Assembly (NCBI GenBank): GCA_018267915.1
Contig: JAFDXN010000025.1
Location: 248,001 to 312,000 of the forward strand
From: Bacteroidota bacterium
Lineage (GTDB): Bacteria > Bacteroidota > Bacteroidia > Chitinophagales > Chitinophagaceae
Length of the DNA: 64,000 bases
Direction: 5' to 3'
A program made the translations under genes and the position numbers. The notes below the pieces were generated by a model. The model ran no database searches, was not told where the DNA came from, and saw nothing but the letters and a program-made list of their open reading frames with translations. Of this stretch, positions 26,870-38,100 are shown piece after piece (the first letter of the stretch is position 1; every line of letters starts with the position of its first letter).

Positions 26870-28483
26870 ATGCAGGAATCTGGTAAGAAAAACCCCTCGG
26901 CTAATCTTGCTGATCTGGGGCTTAATGTGGGAACCGCTCACTGGAATCTTTCCCCTCAAGACCTTGTAAATAAGACAGTTGAACTCGGACAAGGCGTTCT
27001 GAACGACACCGGAGCACTTTGTGTAAGCACCGGAAAATTTACCGGCCGCTCCCCGAAAGACAAATTCACTGTAAAAGACGCAAAAACCGAACATAGTGTT
27101 GACTGGGGCGATGTGAACATTCCGATAGATCCTGCTGTCTTCGATAAGCTCTACGATAAAGTATGCGCTTATATGACGGGCAAAGAAGTATGGGTACGCG
27201 ATGCCTACGCCTGTGCCGATCCTAAATACCGTCTCAACATCCGCGTAATAAATGAAACGCCCTGGGCCAACCTTTTCTGCAACGACCTCTTCCTGCGCCC
27301 GACCGATAAAGAAATAGAAACGCAAAATCCTGACTGGATCATACTGCAGGCGCCCGGCTTCCACGCCGACCCGGCGGTGGACGGCACCCGCCAGGCCAAT
27401 TTTACCATAGTGAATTTCACACGCAAGATCATCCTCATCGGCGGTTCGGCTTATACCGGCGAAATGAAGAAAGGCATCTTTGGCGTGCTCAACTTTGTAT
27501 TGCCTCACGAGCACAGCGTGCTGAGCATGCACTGCTCTGCCAACGAAGGCAAGGATGGCGATGTAGCGCTCTTCTTCGGCCTCAGCGGCACAGGTAAAAC
27601 TACCCTCAGCGCCGATCCTAACCGCGCACTCATCGGCGACGATGAGCACGGCTGGTCCGCAAACACGGTATTCAACTTCGAAGGCGGCTGCTATGCAAAA
27701 TGTATCGACCTCAGTGAAGAAAAGGAACCCCAGATATACCGTGCTATCAAGCCCGGTGCCCTCCTGGAAAACATCAAGTTCATTGAAGGCACTAACAAAG
27801 TAGACTACCACGATTCTTCTATTACTGAGAACACACGCGCTGCTTACCCCATCGATCATATCGAAAATGCAAAAGAGCCCTCATACGGTGGCGCTCCTAA
27901 AAATATTTTCTTCCTCACTTGCGATGCCTTCGGTATCCTGCCCCCGATAAGCAAGCTTACCAAGGCTCAGGCTATGTACCACTTCATAAGCGGTTATACA
28001 GCTAAAGTTGCAGGCACCGAAGTGGGCGTTACAGAACCGCAAACAACTTTCTCAGCTTGTTTCGGCCGTGTATTCCTGCCACTGCATCCGACCAAGTATG
28101 CCGAACTGCTTGGTAAAAAGCTGGAAGAAGATCACAGCGTTAACGTATGGCTGGTGAACACCGGCTGGAGCGGCGGCGCTTATGGCACAGGCAACCGCAT
28201 GAAGCTCAGCTATACCCGTTCGATGATCACTGCGGCAATGAACGGAGAGTTAAACAATGTAGAGTTCGAGCCGCATCCTACATTCGGCGTGCTCATGCCG
28301 AAAACTTGCCCTAATGTTCCTTCAGAGATCCTCAATCCACGTGATACATGGGCCGACAAAGAAGCATACGATAAGAAGGCTAACGAACTGGCACAACTCT
28401 TCGTGAAGAACTTCGATAAATACGCATCACAGGCCAGCGAAGAGATACTCTCTGCCGCACCCGTCGTAATGGAAAATGTATAA
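26870..28483 (+). CDS. pckA: Phosphoenolpyruvate carboxykinase (ATP)
   Basis: 537 residues, normal for the ATP-dependent class. The P-loop GLSGTGKT is at 237-244, followed by DDEHGWS, and the substrate-binding RSPKDKF occurs near residue 63. The enzyme interconverts oxaloacetate and PEP in the cytoplasm, for gluconeogenesis or for anaplerosis. It stands alone between its own promoter and two hairpins. Confidence 0.98.
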   Translation: MQESGKKNPSANLADLGLNVGTAHWNLSPQDLVNKTVELGQGVLNDTGALCVSTGKFTGRSPKDKFTVKDAKTEHSVDWGDVNIPIDPAVFDKLYDKVCAYMTGKEVWVRDAYACADPKYRLNIRVINETPWANLFCNDLFLRPTDKEIETQNPDWIILQAPGFHADPAVDGTRQANFTIVNFTRKIILIGGSAYTGEMKKGIFGVLNFVLPHEHSVLSMHCSANEGKDGDVALFFGLSGTGKTTLSADPNRALIGDDEHGWSANTVFNFEGGCYAKCIDLSEEKEPQIYRAIKPGALLENIKFIEGTNKVDYHDSSITENTRAAYPIDHIENAKEPSYGGAPKNIFFLTCDAFGILPPISKLTKAQAMYHFISGYTAKVAGTEVGVTEPQTTFSACFGRVFLPLHPTKYAELLGKKLEEDHSVNVWLVNTGWSGGAYGTGNRMKLSYTRSMITAAMNGELNNVEFEPHPTFGVLMPKTCPNVPSEILNPRDTWADKEAYDKKANELAQLFVKNFDKYASQASEEILSAAPVVMENV

Positions 28484-28492
28484 TCGGTTTGG

Positions 28493-28577
28493 CCCTCCCG
28501 ACCTCGGGAGGGATCTCCTGAGAAACAGGACCGAAGCTCAATAGACTAAACCCCGCGAGTTTTCGCGGGGTTTTTAA
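28493..28577 (+). terminator. Double hairpin terminator of pckA
   Basis: First a 9-bp stem CCCTCCCGA/TCGGGAGGG (28493-28512) with a 2-nt loop, then AAACCCCGCGA with its complement (28548-28573) followed by T-rich sequence. The second is the standard terminator. Confidence 0.88.
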
Positions 28578-28592
28578 TTAACATAAGGTCAC

Positions 28593-28621
28593 AAAAAAGC
28601 CCCGCCAATTGGCGGGGCTTT
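28593..28621 (-). terminator. Terminator of giant T9SS gene A
   Basis: Stem AAAGCCCCGCC with its complement around AATT. On the minus strand a run of six T follows. It lies 22 bp past the stop of the gene ending at 28644. Confidence 0.88.
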
Positions 28622-28643
28622 AACCTTATTTCTAATTTGCCGC

Positions 28644-31600
28644 TTACTGTTTCGTGATCTTCACAGTTTGTGTCCTTGCATCGTCGCTGTACTTCAGCAT
28701 GTACATGCCACTGGCAAGCGCACTCATGTCTATCAGTGCCTTCGCGTTGTCCATCGTTACATTTATCAGCACCTTGCCTGTCAGGTCTGTCACTACCAGC
28801 GTAGCGTTCTTGTCCATTCTGCCGGTCAGCTGCACCTGCACTTTATCCTGCACAGGGTTCGGGTAGGCGATCATGCTGAACGGATCTGCACTTGCCTGCT
28901 TCACATCCAGCGGGAACTGTCCTGTGTGTATGTAATACCCGCTGAAGCCGGTCACAGGGAAACGCATCACCCACCAGTTGTTGGCTACATCCCAGCTCAC
29001 CTGGGGCGTTACCTCCTGCACAGGGCCGGGATAATAGGCCGGACCTTGCCCGGTACCCGTACCGTGGAAGATCGTGATACGTACATTACCGTTGTCTACG
29101 TGGTTGGTTGGCAGAAGTGGTAACCAATGGCTGCTTGCTACGTTGTTGTAAGCTATGAATTCATTCTCGTAAGCATACAGCTCTACTGTAGCCGTCGCCG
29201 TAGACGCATTGTTCAACGGATCTATGTCGTAGTGTCTCTGTACATAAGGTATACCGTTAAAGCTGTTCACCTCGGGGTCCAGGGTCACTTTAAAGTCCAC
29301 CTGTCCCGACACAGGATTCGCGCCGCTTGGATTCACGCTGCTGATCAGGTCGCAATCGGTATACGTCACTTTCAGATTGTTGTTCTGGGCCGTGATATTG
29401 ATCGTATTGCTCTCGGTGGTGCCGCTTACACCAGCCAGGTAGCCGCTGTTGAACCATGCTATCGTGTCCGTCTTGCTCGTATCCACGGTCTTGGTAAGGC
29501 AGGGTGCAGTGCTGGTCATGATATAGTATACCTTGTCGCCGTTGTTAAGCATGTTAGCCGTATAGCTGGCATTGTTGGGGCCCACGGGGTTGCCGTTCAG
29601 CATCCATTGGTAGCTCAGCGCATTGGCAGGGCCGGCACTGTCCACAGTCGCATTGAAGGTGATCGGCGCTCCGCTGCACATTAATACGCTCGGATCTGCG
29701 TCCAGGAAGCTCTTCGGTGTGTGCCACTCGTTCACTGTTATCGTATGGCTGTTGCCGCTTACGATCGGTGCCGACGGACATGGGTCACTGCTCATCACGT
29801 CGCACGTGATCACATCACTCGTCACCAGTGTGTTGTCCATGTAAGTATTGGTTGGGCCACCCACAGGGTTTCCGTTCTTGCGCCATACATATACCGGGTT
29901 CGGGCCACCGTTTGTCGATACGGCTGTAAAGGTCAGCATATCTCCGTGGCAAATGGTATCCGATGGTGTACTGCTGGTGCTTACTGTCGGTATCACCACA
30001 GGGTTCACCGTCATGGTCACTGCGCTGTTCACTGTTGCGGGTGTCGCACAGTTGAAGCTGCTGGTCATGTCACAGCTCACGATGTCGCCATTGGTCAACC
30101 CGTTGCTGCTGAAAGCCGGTTGTGTGGCTCCTGTAACCGCATTGCCGTTCACATACCATTGATATGTGGGCGTTATCCCGCCATAAGTTATCTGTGTGTT
30201 GAAGTTGGCGGTGCTGCCGGCACATATGGTCGGTCCGGGGTTAGCCGTCACTTGCACGGTCGGTGTCAGTGTTGTCGTAACCGACATCAGCAGGTTGTTA
30301 CTGGTCGATGTTGCCGGTGTCGGGCACAGCGCGCTGCTGTTCATCGTGCAATACACGATATCCGTATTGTTCAGCGCGTTGTCTATATAAGTGTTGCCTG
30401 TGCCTACCGGCAGGTTGTTCTTATACCATTGATAAGTCGGGGTCGGTCCTCCATTCACTGGCGTTGCTGTGAAGGTCGTCGTCGTGCCCGAGCAGATCGT
30501 AGTGCCGGGGCTCGCGCCTGCACTTACCGACGGATAGCTCAGTGGGTTCACCGTCATGGTAATGCTGCTGCTCACTGCCGTCGCCGGGCTGGGGCATATC
30601 GCGCTGCTGGTCATCGTTACGTTCACCACGTCACCGCTGGCCAGCGTATTGCTTTGATAGCTGGCACTGTTACCGCCCACAGGATTGCCATTTACATACC
30701 ATTGATACGTCGGTATCGGGCCACCGTTAACGGCTGTAGCAAGGAAGGTTACGTCGGTGCCTGCACAGATCGTCGGACCGGTGTTGTTCGATACGCTCAC
30801 ACCGGTATTCACGGTTGGGTTCACCGTCATAGTTATGTTATTGCTGGTCGCCGTAGCGGGTATCGGGCACTGGGCGCTGCTGGTCAGCACACACTTCAGC
30901 ACATCGCCGCTTGCCAGCGTGTTGTCATTATATGTTGCACTGTTCGTGCCTACGGGTACATTGTTCTTATACCATTGGTAGCCTGGCAACGGCCCCCCAT
31001 TAACAGGAGTTGCTGTGAAGGTGGTCATCGTGCCGCTGCATATAGCATTGCCGGGGCTTGCACTGATGCTGTTACCTGGAACAACTACTGGGTTCACCGT
31101 CATCACTACCGCGCTGCTCACCGATGCTGGTGTAGGGCACGCTGCACTGCTGGTCATAACGCACATCACGCTGTCTCCGTTGTTCAGTGTATTGCTGTTA
31201 AAGGTTGCCTGGTTGCTGCCCACTGTCACGCCATTCACCGTCCAAGTGTAGGTTGGCGTAGCGCCACCGTTGGTTACACTTGCCATGAAGGTGGTGCTCG
31301 TGCCTGCACATATGGTGGTGCCCGGGTTTGTGCTCATGCTAATCGTTGGTGTCACCACAGGGTTCACCGTCATGGTGATGCTATTGCTGGTCGCTGTCAC
31401 CGGCGTAGCGCAGCTTGCATTGCTGGTCATCACACAGCTCACCACGCTGCCGTTGGTCAGCGTTGTGGTGCTGTAGGTCGGGCTGTTGCTGCCCACGGGC
31501 GTAGCGCCCACATACCATTGGTAGCTCGGTGTCGGGCCGCCGTTCACAGGCGTGGCCGTAAAGGTCGCATTGCTTCCTGCACAGATCGTGCTGCCGGGGT

Positions 31601-34600
31601 TGGCAGCTATGCTCACTGTCGGGGTCACATTCGGCATCACGGTCACTGTCAGTGGCGAGCTCGTCACGGGATTGACGATCACGCAGGGCGCATTGCTTGT
31701 CAGCTTGCAGGTGAGCTGGTCTCCGTTCACCAGCAGGTTATCGGTATAGGTGCTGCTGTTGGTGCCCACGGGGTTCCCATTCTTGTACCATGCATATACC
31801 GGTGTCGGCCCTTGGTTGGTAACGTTAGCTGTAAAGGTCACACTCTGGCCCACACATACATTGTTGGCCGCAGGCACAGATGTCACATTCACGGTTGGTG
31901 TCAGCAGCGGGTTCACCGTCATTGTTATCGTGTTACTTGTAGCGGTAAGCGGGCTTGGACAAGGGTCACTGCTGGTCATCACCACTTTCACCTGGTTGCC
32001 ATTCGCTAAGGTCGTTGTTGTGTATGTAGAGCTGTTCGTGCCCACCGGCGTTGCACCCACATACCACTGGTAGCTGGGCGTTGGTCCGCCATTTGTCGGG
32101 CTCGCAGTAAAGGTTACATTATCACCCGCGCAGATAGTAGTGCCAGGTGAAACCGTTATTGACACTGCAGGGGTTACAAGCGGATTGATCGTCAGGTTAG
32201 CACCATTATCAATACCGGTCACAGCACTGTTGCTCGATATTACACGTATCCGGTAGCCACTGCCGCCGGTCTGGTTGGTCGGTATCGTGCAGACTATCGT
32301 ACCGCTCGCTGCTGTGCTGGTTAGGGTGCCGATGTTTGTCGGGGTAGCAAAGGAGCCGGTAGCATTGCTCAGTTGTGCCGTGAATACATTACCGGCATTG
32401 AAGGTCACACTACCCGAGCTGTAGCTCACGTTCAGCGTAGCGCCGCCGCAGAACGGGCCACCCGTAACGGTAGTCTTTATACCACCGATGGTCACCACGT
32501 AGTCCTCTGTCTCACCCCATGTATAATAGGGATTGGTACATGGGTCCACATAGCCTGTACCTTCAGAGTAAAGGACCCGCATTGCCGTGGCACCGAAAGA
32601 TGCGGTGGTCGGAACCGTTATGTTCTGCGTCACGATATTAGGATTAGCGGCTGCAGTGGTATTATTGTTGATCACCGTCTCATTCACACCATAAAAACTG
32701 CCATCCAGGTTGTAATCGATCCAGGCGGATAGCTGACGGCTATATGTACCCCCGCAGGTATTTTCAGTCACCGACATCGGGTACGTATAACCCAGGTACA
32801 ACGTCGTAAGCGACCCCAATGGACGGTAATCGGTGTACAGTTGGTTACTTGTAGAACAGTTCGATGAGTTGTTCAGCGTATTCAATGTTACGTTGAATAT
32901 TTCCTCGTCGCCGGTATAGTAAGCGGTCGACCCGCATATGTTACACACATTCGTCGGCAATACGTTCACGGTTACATTGTTCGACGTATAGGTCTGGCCG
33001 CTCGCCGTGCAGGTTGTGAATAGCTGGTAGTAAGTAGTAGCAGCAATACCGCTGGCTACGGTATACGATGCCGATGTCGCCCCTACGATATTGTTGTACG
33101 GCCCAAGGATGTTACTGGCCGATTTCCATTGATAAGTAACACCGGTGCCCGTTACGGCAGTACCCGTAAGTGTAAATGATGTGTTAGGACACACATTGCT
33201 CGGTCCGGACGCCGTTGTAGTCGGTACGCCCGTACACGGCGGCGCAAACACGTTTATGATGTAATCCTCTGTCTCGCCCCATGTATAGGTTCCGCAAGGC
33301 GGCGCCGTCGCCTGCTCTGCATACACCACGCGCATACTCGTTATGCCGGGCGTTGCATTTCCGGGTATAGTGATTGTTGTCGAGGTAACGCCGGTAGGGC
33401 TTGACACGGTCCAGACATTCTCACCCGGATCCGTGAAGAGGCCGTTCTGGTTAAAGTCCATATACACGGCGCCCGTTCGCGTATAGTAACCACCGCATGT
33501 ATTAAAGTTGACCGACAGTGTATAAGGACTGCCCGCTGTCAGAGTTGGCGCAGCTACCGTCTGCCGGTAGTCAGTGTACATTTGGTTGCTGGTAGCACAG
33601 TTAGAAGAGTTGTTTAAAGTACCGATCGTCACATTAAATATCTCCTCGTCACCTGTGCTTGTCGCGGTCGACGTACATGTATTGCAAACATACGTAGGCA
33701 GAGCTGTCACCGTAACGTTATTAGATGTATAGTTCTGGCCACTTGGAGTACAAGTAGTATAAACCTGGTAATAAGTAGTTGCAGCTATCCCGCTGGCTAC
33801 GGTATAACTAGACGAGGTAGCGCCTACAATATTGTTGTAGGGGCCGGCAATGTTCGATGCAGATTTCCACTGGTAGGTAACACCTGCGCCCGTTACCGGG
33901 GTACAGCTTAATGTGAACGATGTATTCGGGCAGACATTGGATGGACCTGATGCTGTTGTCGTCGGCGTACCGGTGCAGTTGGGCAAAACCGACTGCGTTA
34001 GAACAATATCGTCAACAAAACAATTATTCCCATACGCCGACGTGAATTTGAATATTATGTAATTGGTCGAGGTATTGTAGCTGGTTGGTATATTGTAAGT
34101 GTATTGATACCACGCATTGGCCACTGCTACTGTAGGAGTTAACGTATATGAACGGTTCACCGTACCCAGCAAAGTGCCTCCTGCAACGGCAGAAGTATTT
34201 ACATAAACATCCACTTTATCTGCATTGCCAGTATAGCCGTTATCACGGTACATCCAAAAAGAAATGGAATACGATGTATTTGCGGTTGAGAAATTTAACA
34301 CGGGGCTAAACAATGTACCAACGGTTCCAGATGCTAAACTGTAGCTGTTAAAACGCATCATACCCCCTGTTGTGTGAGGGGAGCAAGTCGGCGAGGTTCC
34401 GCTGGTCTGCCTGCTCAACCCCGAGCCTGACTGCGTGTATGATGAGGCCGCCACCACTGGCGCATATGCCGCAACTGATGGCGGGAACGTGACCGACGTG
34501 AAGTCTGTATTAATTATGGTTTGCGCTTTGCTTGATGTAGTAGCAGCTAAAAGTGCTAAGGCGACCATGATTTTGCCAACGTAACGCCGGGGGGCGGCAT

Positions 34601-34631
34601 AAAATTTTGAAGAGGTACAATTTCTATTCAT
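28644..34631 (-). CDS. Giant T9SS-secreted protein A: GEVED head and ten Ig-like repeats
   Basis: 1995 residues. Signal peptide ends at SKAQ near 37. The head has a jelly-roll-like segment (about 38-215), then two tandem units, each a Cys-rich CTGxPTTTASGPSNVCPNTSFTL-type domain plus a GEVED domain (STGDEEIFNV to WGETEDYIINV and WGETEDYVVTI). A module shared with genes B-D (FTAQLSNATGSFATPTNIG) precedes ten repeats of about 91 residues (816-1727), each with a TICAG start, YQWY, and TMTVNP end. A post-repeat module (SGYLAG, YTDCDLI, QRHYDI) and the type A sorting domain (AYPNPVQDK, SGMYMLKYSDD) finish it. It is a likely cell-surface or released adhesin. Confidence 0.85.
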   Translation of the reverse strand: MNRNCTSSKFYAAPRRYVGKIMVALALLAATTSSKAQTIINTDFTSVTFPPSVAAYAPVVAASSYTQSGSGLSRQTSGTSPTCSPHTTGGMMRFNSYSLASGTVGTLFSPVLNFSTANTSYSISFWMYRDNGYTGNADKVDVYVNTSAVAGGTLLGTVNRSYTLTPTVAVANAWYQYTYNIPTSYNTSTNYIIFKFTSAYGNNCFVDDIVLTQSVLPNCTGTPTTTASGPSNVCPNTSFTLSCTPVTGAGVTYQWKSASNIAGPYNNIVGATSSSYTVASGIAATTYYQVYTTCTPSGQNYTSNNVTVTALPTYVCNTCTSTATSTGDEEIFNVTIGTLNNSSNCATSNQMYTDYRQTVAAPTLTAGSPYTLSVNFNTCGGYYTRTGAVYMDFNQNGLFTDPGENVWTVSSPTGVTSTTITIPGNATPGITSMRVVYAEQATAPPCGTYTWGETEDYIINVFAPPCTGVPTTTASGPSNVCPNTSFTLTGTAVTGTGVTYQWKSASNILGPYNNIVGATSASYTVASGIAATTYYQLFTTCTASGQTYTSNNVTVNVLPTNVCNICGSTAYYTGDEEIFNVTLNTLNNSSNCSTSNQLYTDYRPLGSLTTLYLGYTYPMSVTENTCGGTYSRQLSAWIDYNLDGSFYGVNETVINNNTTAAANPNIVTQNITVPTTASFGATAMRVLYSEGTGYVDPCTNPYYTWGETEDYVVTIGGIKTTVTGGPFCGGATLNVSYSSGSVTFNAGNVFTAQLSNATGSFATPTNIGTLTSTAASGTIVCTIPTNQTGGSGYRIRVISSNSAVTGIDNGANLTINPLVTPAVSITVSPGTTICAGDNVTFTASPTNGGPTPSYQWYVGATPVGTNSSTYTTTTLANGNQVKVVMTSSDPCPSPLTATSNTITMTVNPLLTPTVNVTSVPAANNVCVGQSVTFTANVTNQGPTPVYAWYKNGNPVGTNSSTYTDNLLVNGDQLTCKLTSNAPCVIVNPVTSSPLTVTVMPNVTPTVSIAANPGSTICAGSNATFTATPVNGGPTPSYQWYVGATPVGSNSPTYSTTTLTNGSVVSCVMTSNASCATPVTATSNSITMTVNPVVTPTISMSTNPGTTICAGTSTTFMASVTNGGATPTYTWTVNGVTVGSNQATFNSNTLNNGDSVMCVMTSSAACPTPASVSSAVVMTVNPVVVPGNSISASPGNAICSGTMTTFTATPVNGGPLPGYQWYKNNVPVGTNSATYNDNTLASGDVLKCVLTSSAQCPIPATATSNNITMTVNPTVNTGVSVSNNTGPTICAGTDVTFLATAVNGGPIPTYQWYVNGNPVGGNSASYQSNTLASGDVVNVTMTSSAICPSPATAVSSSITMTVNPLSYPSVSAGASPGTTICSGTTTTFTATPVNGGPTPTYQWYKNNLPVGTGNTYIDNALNNTDIVYCTMNSSALCPTPATSTSNNLLMSVTTTLTPTVQVTANPGPTICAGSTANFNTQITYGGITPTYQWYVNGNAVTGATQPAFSSNGLTNGDIVSCDMTSSFNCATPATVNSAVTMTVNPVVIPTVSTSSTPSDTICHGDMLTFTAVSTNGGPNPVYVWRKNGNPVGGPTNTYMDNTLVTSDVITCDVMSSDPCPSAPIVSGNSHTITVNEWHTPKSFLDADPSVLMCSGAPITFNATVDSAGPANALSYQWMLNGNPVGPNNASYTANMLNNGDKVYYIMTSTAPCLTKTVDTSKTDTIAWFNSGYLAGVSGTTESNTINITAQNNNLKVTYTDCDLISSVNPSGANPVSGQVDFKVTLDPEVNSFNGIPYVQRHYDIDPLNNASTATATVELYAYENEFIAYNNVASSHWLPLLPTNHVDNGNVRITIFHGTGTGQGPAYYPGPVQEVTPQVSWDVANNWWVMRFPVTGFSGYYIHTGQFPLDVKQASADPFSMIAYPNPVQDKVQVQLTGRMDKNATLVVTDLTGKVLINVTMDNAKALIDMSALASGMYMLKYSDDARTQTVKITKQ
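29451..32186 (-). repeat. Ten Ig-like repeats in gene A
   Basis: Ten in-frame repeats of about 273 bp. Repeat 2 is marked by SVPAANNVC and repeat 10 by WHTPK; the same markers occur at the same places in gene B. Confidence 0.9.
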
Positions 34632-35065
34632 AAAAGAAATAGATTTTAGATTTTACATACTGGTTTTCGCTTCGTTTTCATTGCTTTATCACCATTCTTT
34701 TCGCAGTGAAAAGCGGCAATTTTAATTTTAACAGAAAGTTAAATTAAGAAACCTTTTTTGAAATTTTAACGCAATTTTTTAATTTTTTATTCTTTAATTT
34801 TTGATTTCTTTAATAATGAGTTAATAATTGGGTCTTAACACCTTCATTTAAATTAAAAAATAAATGCGTTATTACCATATCTATATAAGTAAAGCATTAC
34901 CACAACCTGTTGCGCTGAACGCACCCGCATAACAAGCTGTATATCAACAATTTTATGGGCGTTTATCGATATGACTACCCTGCTTTGGACAATATAAAGA
35001 CCGAAACTATGAATATCGATACAGCATATATCATCTTAAATCAAACTTATCAATATGCCGAATGC
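34632..35065. other. AT-rich gap before gene A
   Basis: About 430 bp between the start of gene A and the terminator of gene B. It is strongly AT-rich near 34735-34870 with no ORF worth keeping. It must hold the gene A promoter, but I see no exact TANNTTTG box on the minus strand. Confidence 0.5.
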
Positions 35066-35095
35066 AAAAAGCTCCCGCAAATGCGGGAGCTTTTT
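35066..35095 (-). terminator. Terminator of giant T9SS gene B
   Basis: Near-continuous 14-bp inverted repeat AAAAAGCTCCCGCA with its complement; on the minus strand it ends in five T. It separates genes B and A. Confidence 0.85.
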
Positions 35096-35118
35096 TGAGC
35101 TATTATAAATGACTGCTA

Positions 35119-38100
35119 TTACTGCTTGCTGACTTTCACAGTTTGTATTCTTGCGTCGTCGCTGTAGCGCAGCATGTACATACCGCTGGCCAGTGCGCTC
35201 ATATCTATTAGTGCCTTGTGGTTGTCCATAGGCACATCTATCAGCACTTTGCCTGTAAGATCGGTTAATACCAGTGCTGCATTCTTGTCCATCCTTCCGG
35301 TCAGTTGCACCTGCACCTTATCCTGCGCAGGGTTCGGGTACGCCATCATACTGAACGGATCTGCTACTTGCGCCTGATTCACATTCAATGGGAACTGTCC
35401 TGTATGTATATAGTATCCGCTGAAGCCTGTAGTCGGGAAGCGCATCACCCACCAGTTATCGGCAATATCCCAGCTCACCTGAGGTATCACTTCCTCGACA
35501 GGGCCGGTATAATTGCCCGGCGCGGTACCCGTGCCGTGGAAGATCGTGATCCTTACGTTGCCGTTATCTACATGGCCTGTAGGCAACATTGGTAACCACT
35601 GGCTCGCCGCTACATTGTTGTACGCAATAAACTCGTTCTCATAAGCATAGAGCTCTATCACCCCTGTCGCCGTCGCCGCGTTGTTGTGAGGCTCTATATC
35701 GTAGTGCCGCTGTACGTACGGCATTCCGTTAAAGCTGTTCACTTGCGCGTCAAGTGTCACCTTAAATGTAACAGTATCCAGCACAGGGTTTGCACCACTC
35801 GGGTTGATACCACAGATGTTATCGCAATCTGTATAGGTGATCTTCGTATTAACATTCTGGTTTACAAGGTTCACCACATTTGTCTCTGTATTGCCCACAG
35901 TGCCCGCAAGGTAGCCGCTCACGAACCATTGCACAGTATCCGCCTTGCTGGTATCCACTGTCTTGGTAAGGCACGGCTGCGTGCTGGTCACTATATAAGA
36001 TACCTTATCTCCGTTATTAAGCAGGTTGCCGGTCCAGCTGGGGCTGTTAGTGCCTACAGGGTTACCGTTCAACATCCATTGATAGCTCAGCACGTTTGCA
36101 GGCCCTGCGCTGTCCACTGTCGCATTAAATGTTATCGGCGATCCGCTGCACATTATTACACTCGGGTCTGCATCCAGGAATGTCTTCGGCGTATGCCACT
36201 CATTCACTGTAATAGTATGGCTGTTGCTGCCCACAAGTGGTGCCGAAGGGCAGGGATCACTGCTCATGATGTCGCAGGTTATCACATCGCTGTCCAGTAG
36301 CGTATTCTCGATGTACGTATTTGTCGGCCCCCCGACAGGATTGCCGTTTCTGCGCCAAACATACACAGGGTTCGGTCCGCCATTGGTTGATACGGCAGTG
36401 AAGGTGATCATATCGCCATGGCATATAGTATCCGAGGGCGCGCTGCTGATGCTGACAGTAGGCACCACTACGGGGTTCACTGTCATCGTTACAGCGTTTG
36501 TCACTGTAGGTGGTGTAGCGCATGTCAGGCTGCTGGTCATGTCGCAGCTCACTATATCGCCGTTCGTCAGGCCATTAGAGCTGTAAGTAGGCTGTGTGGC
36601 GCCTGCCACCGGGTTGCCATTTACATACCATTGATAGGCCGGCGACACACCGCCGTTGGTGATCTGTGTGCTGAACGACGCCATTGAGCCCGAGCAAACA
36701 ACGGGGTTGCCATTTACCTGCACCGTCGGCACAAGGTTGGTCGTCACGGTCATTAATAGGTTATTGCTGGTCGTCACTGCAGGTGTGGGGCATATGGCAC
36801 TGCTCGTCATACTGCAGTACACCACATCGGTATTATTAAGCGCATTGTCTACGTAAGTAACGCCCGTGCCTACAGGCAGGTTATTCTTATACCATTGGTA
36901 GGTCGGCGTCGGCCCGCCGTTTGTCGGTGCAGCGGTGAATGTGGCTGTAGATCCTGAACATATCGATGTACCTGGGCTTACGCTCGCGCTCACCGACGGG
37001 TAACTCAGCGGGTTCACCGTCATTGTTATATTACTGCTCACCGCAACGATCGGGCTTGGGCACACTGCACTGCTCGTCATTTCCACATGCACCACGTCCC
37101 CACTGTTCAGCGTGTTGCTTTGATAGCTCGCACTGTTAGTACCCACCGGGTTGCCGTTTACATACCATTGGTAGGTCGGTGTAGGTCCACCGTTCACCGC
37201 AGTCGCCAGGAAGTCAACATTGGTTCCGGCGCATATTGTCGGTCCTGTGTTGTTGGAGATACTCACAGACGCCGGTAATAGCGGGTTCACCGTCATTGTA
37301 ATATCGTTGCTCACAGCCGTAGCGGGCGTCGGGCAGCTCGCACTGCTTGTCATCACGCAGTTGATCACATCGCCGGTTGCGAGGGTATTATCATTATACG
37401 TCGCACTGTTTGTGCCAACGGGATTACCATTCTTATACCACTGGTACGCTGGTGTGGGTCCGCCGTTTGTCGGCGTAGCGGTAAAGGTTGTCATCGAGCC
37501 GCTGCATATATTGTTGCCCGGGCTGGCGCTGATGCTGTTAGCAGGCACCACTACGGGGTTCACCGTCATCGTCACACTGCTGTTTACCGATGCTGGTGTC
37601 GGGCAGCTCGCGCTGCTTGTCATCGTGCACATCACCACGTCGCCGTTATTAAGTGTATTGCTGGTAAATGTAGACTGGTTGGCACCCACAGGGTTGCCAT
37701 TTATCGTCCAGGCATAGGTCGGCGTCGGCCCGCCATTTGTTATGGTCGCCGTGAAGGTCGTGCTCGTGCCGGCGCATATCGTAGTGCCTGGGTTCGTGCT
37801 CATGCTGATCGTCGGCGTCACCACAGGGTTCACTGTCATCGTTATGCTGTTACTTGTCGCCGTAGTGGGTATAGCGCAGGGTGCATTGCTGGTCATTACG
37901 CAGCTTACTACATTACCCGTCACCAGTGTTGTTGTACTGTAGGTCGGGCTATTGCTGCCCACAGGTGTTGCACCCACATACCATTGGTAGCTTGGTGTTG
38001 GTCCGCCGTTCACCGGTGTTGCCGTAAATGTCGTCGTGCTGCCGGCGCATACATTATTCCCCGGGTTAGCCGTGATGCTTACCGTTGGCGACACAGTAGG

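Noticed and set aside
26849..27859. 336-codon frame antisense to pckA
   Set aside because: pckA is an intact, clearly conserved enzyme on the other strand; the antisense frame has no recognisable motif and no upstream signals.
29721..32009. 762-codon open frame on the plus strand across the repeats of gene A
   Set aside because: It is antisense to the Ig-like repeats, which have a period divisible by three, so the shadow frame stays open in each unit. Its translation is rich in His, Arg, Cys and Tyr and has no domain. The same kind of shadow appears over genes B-D.
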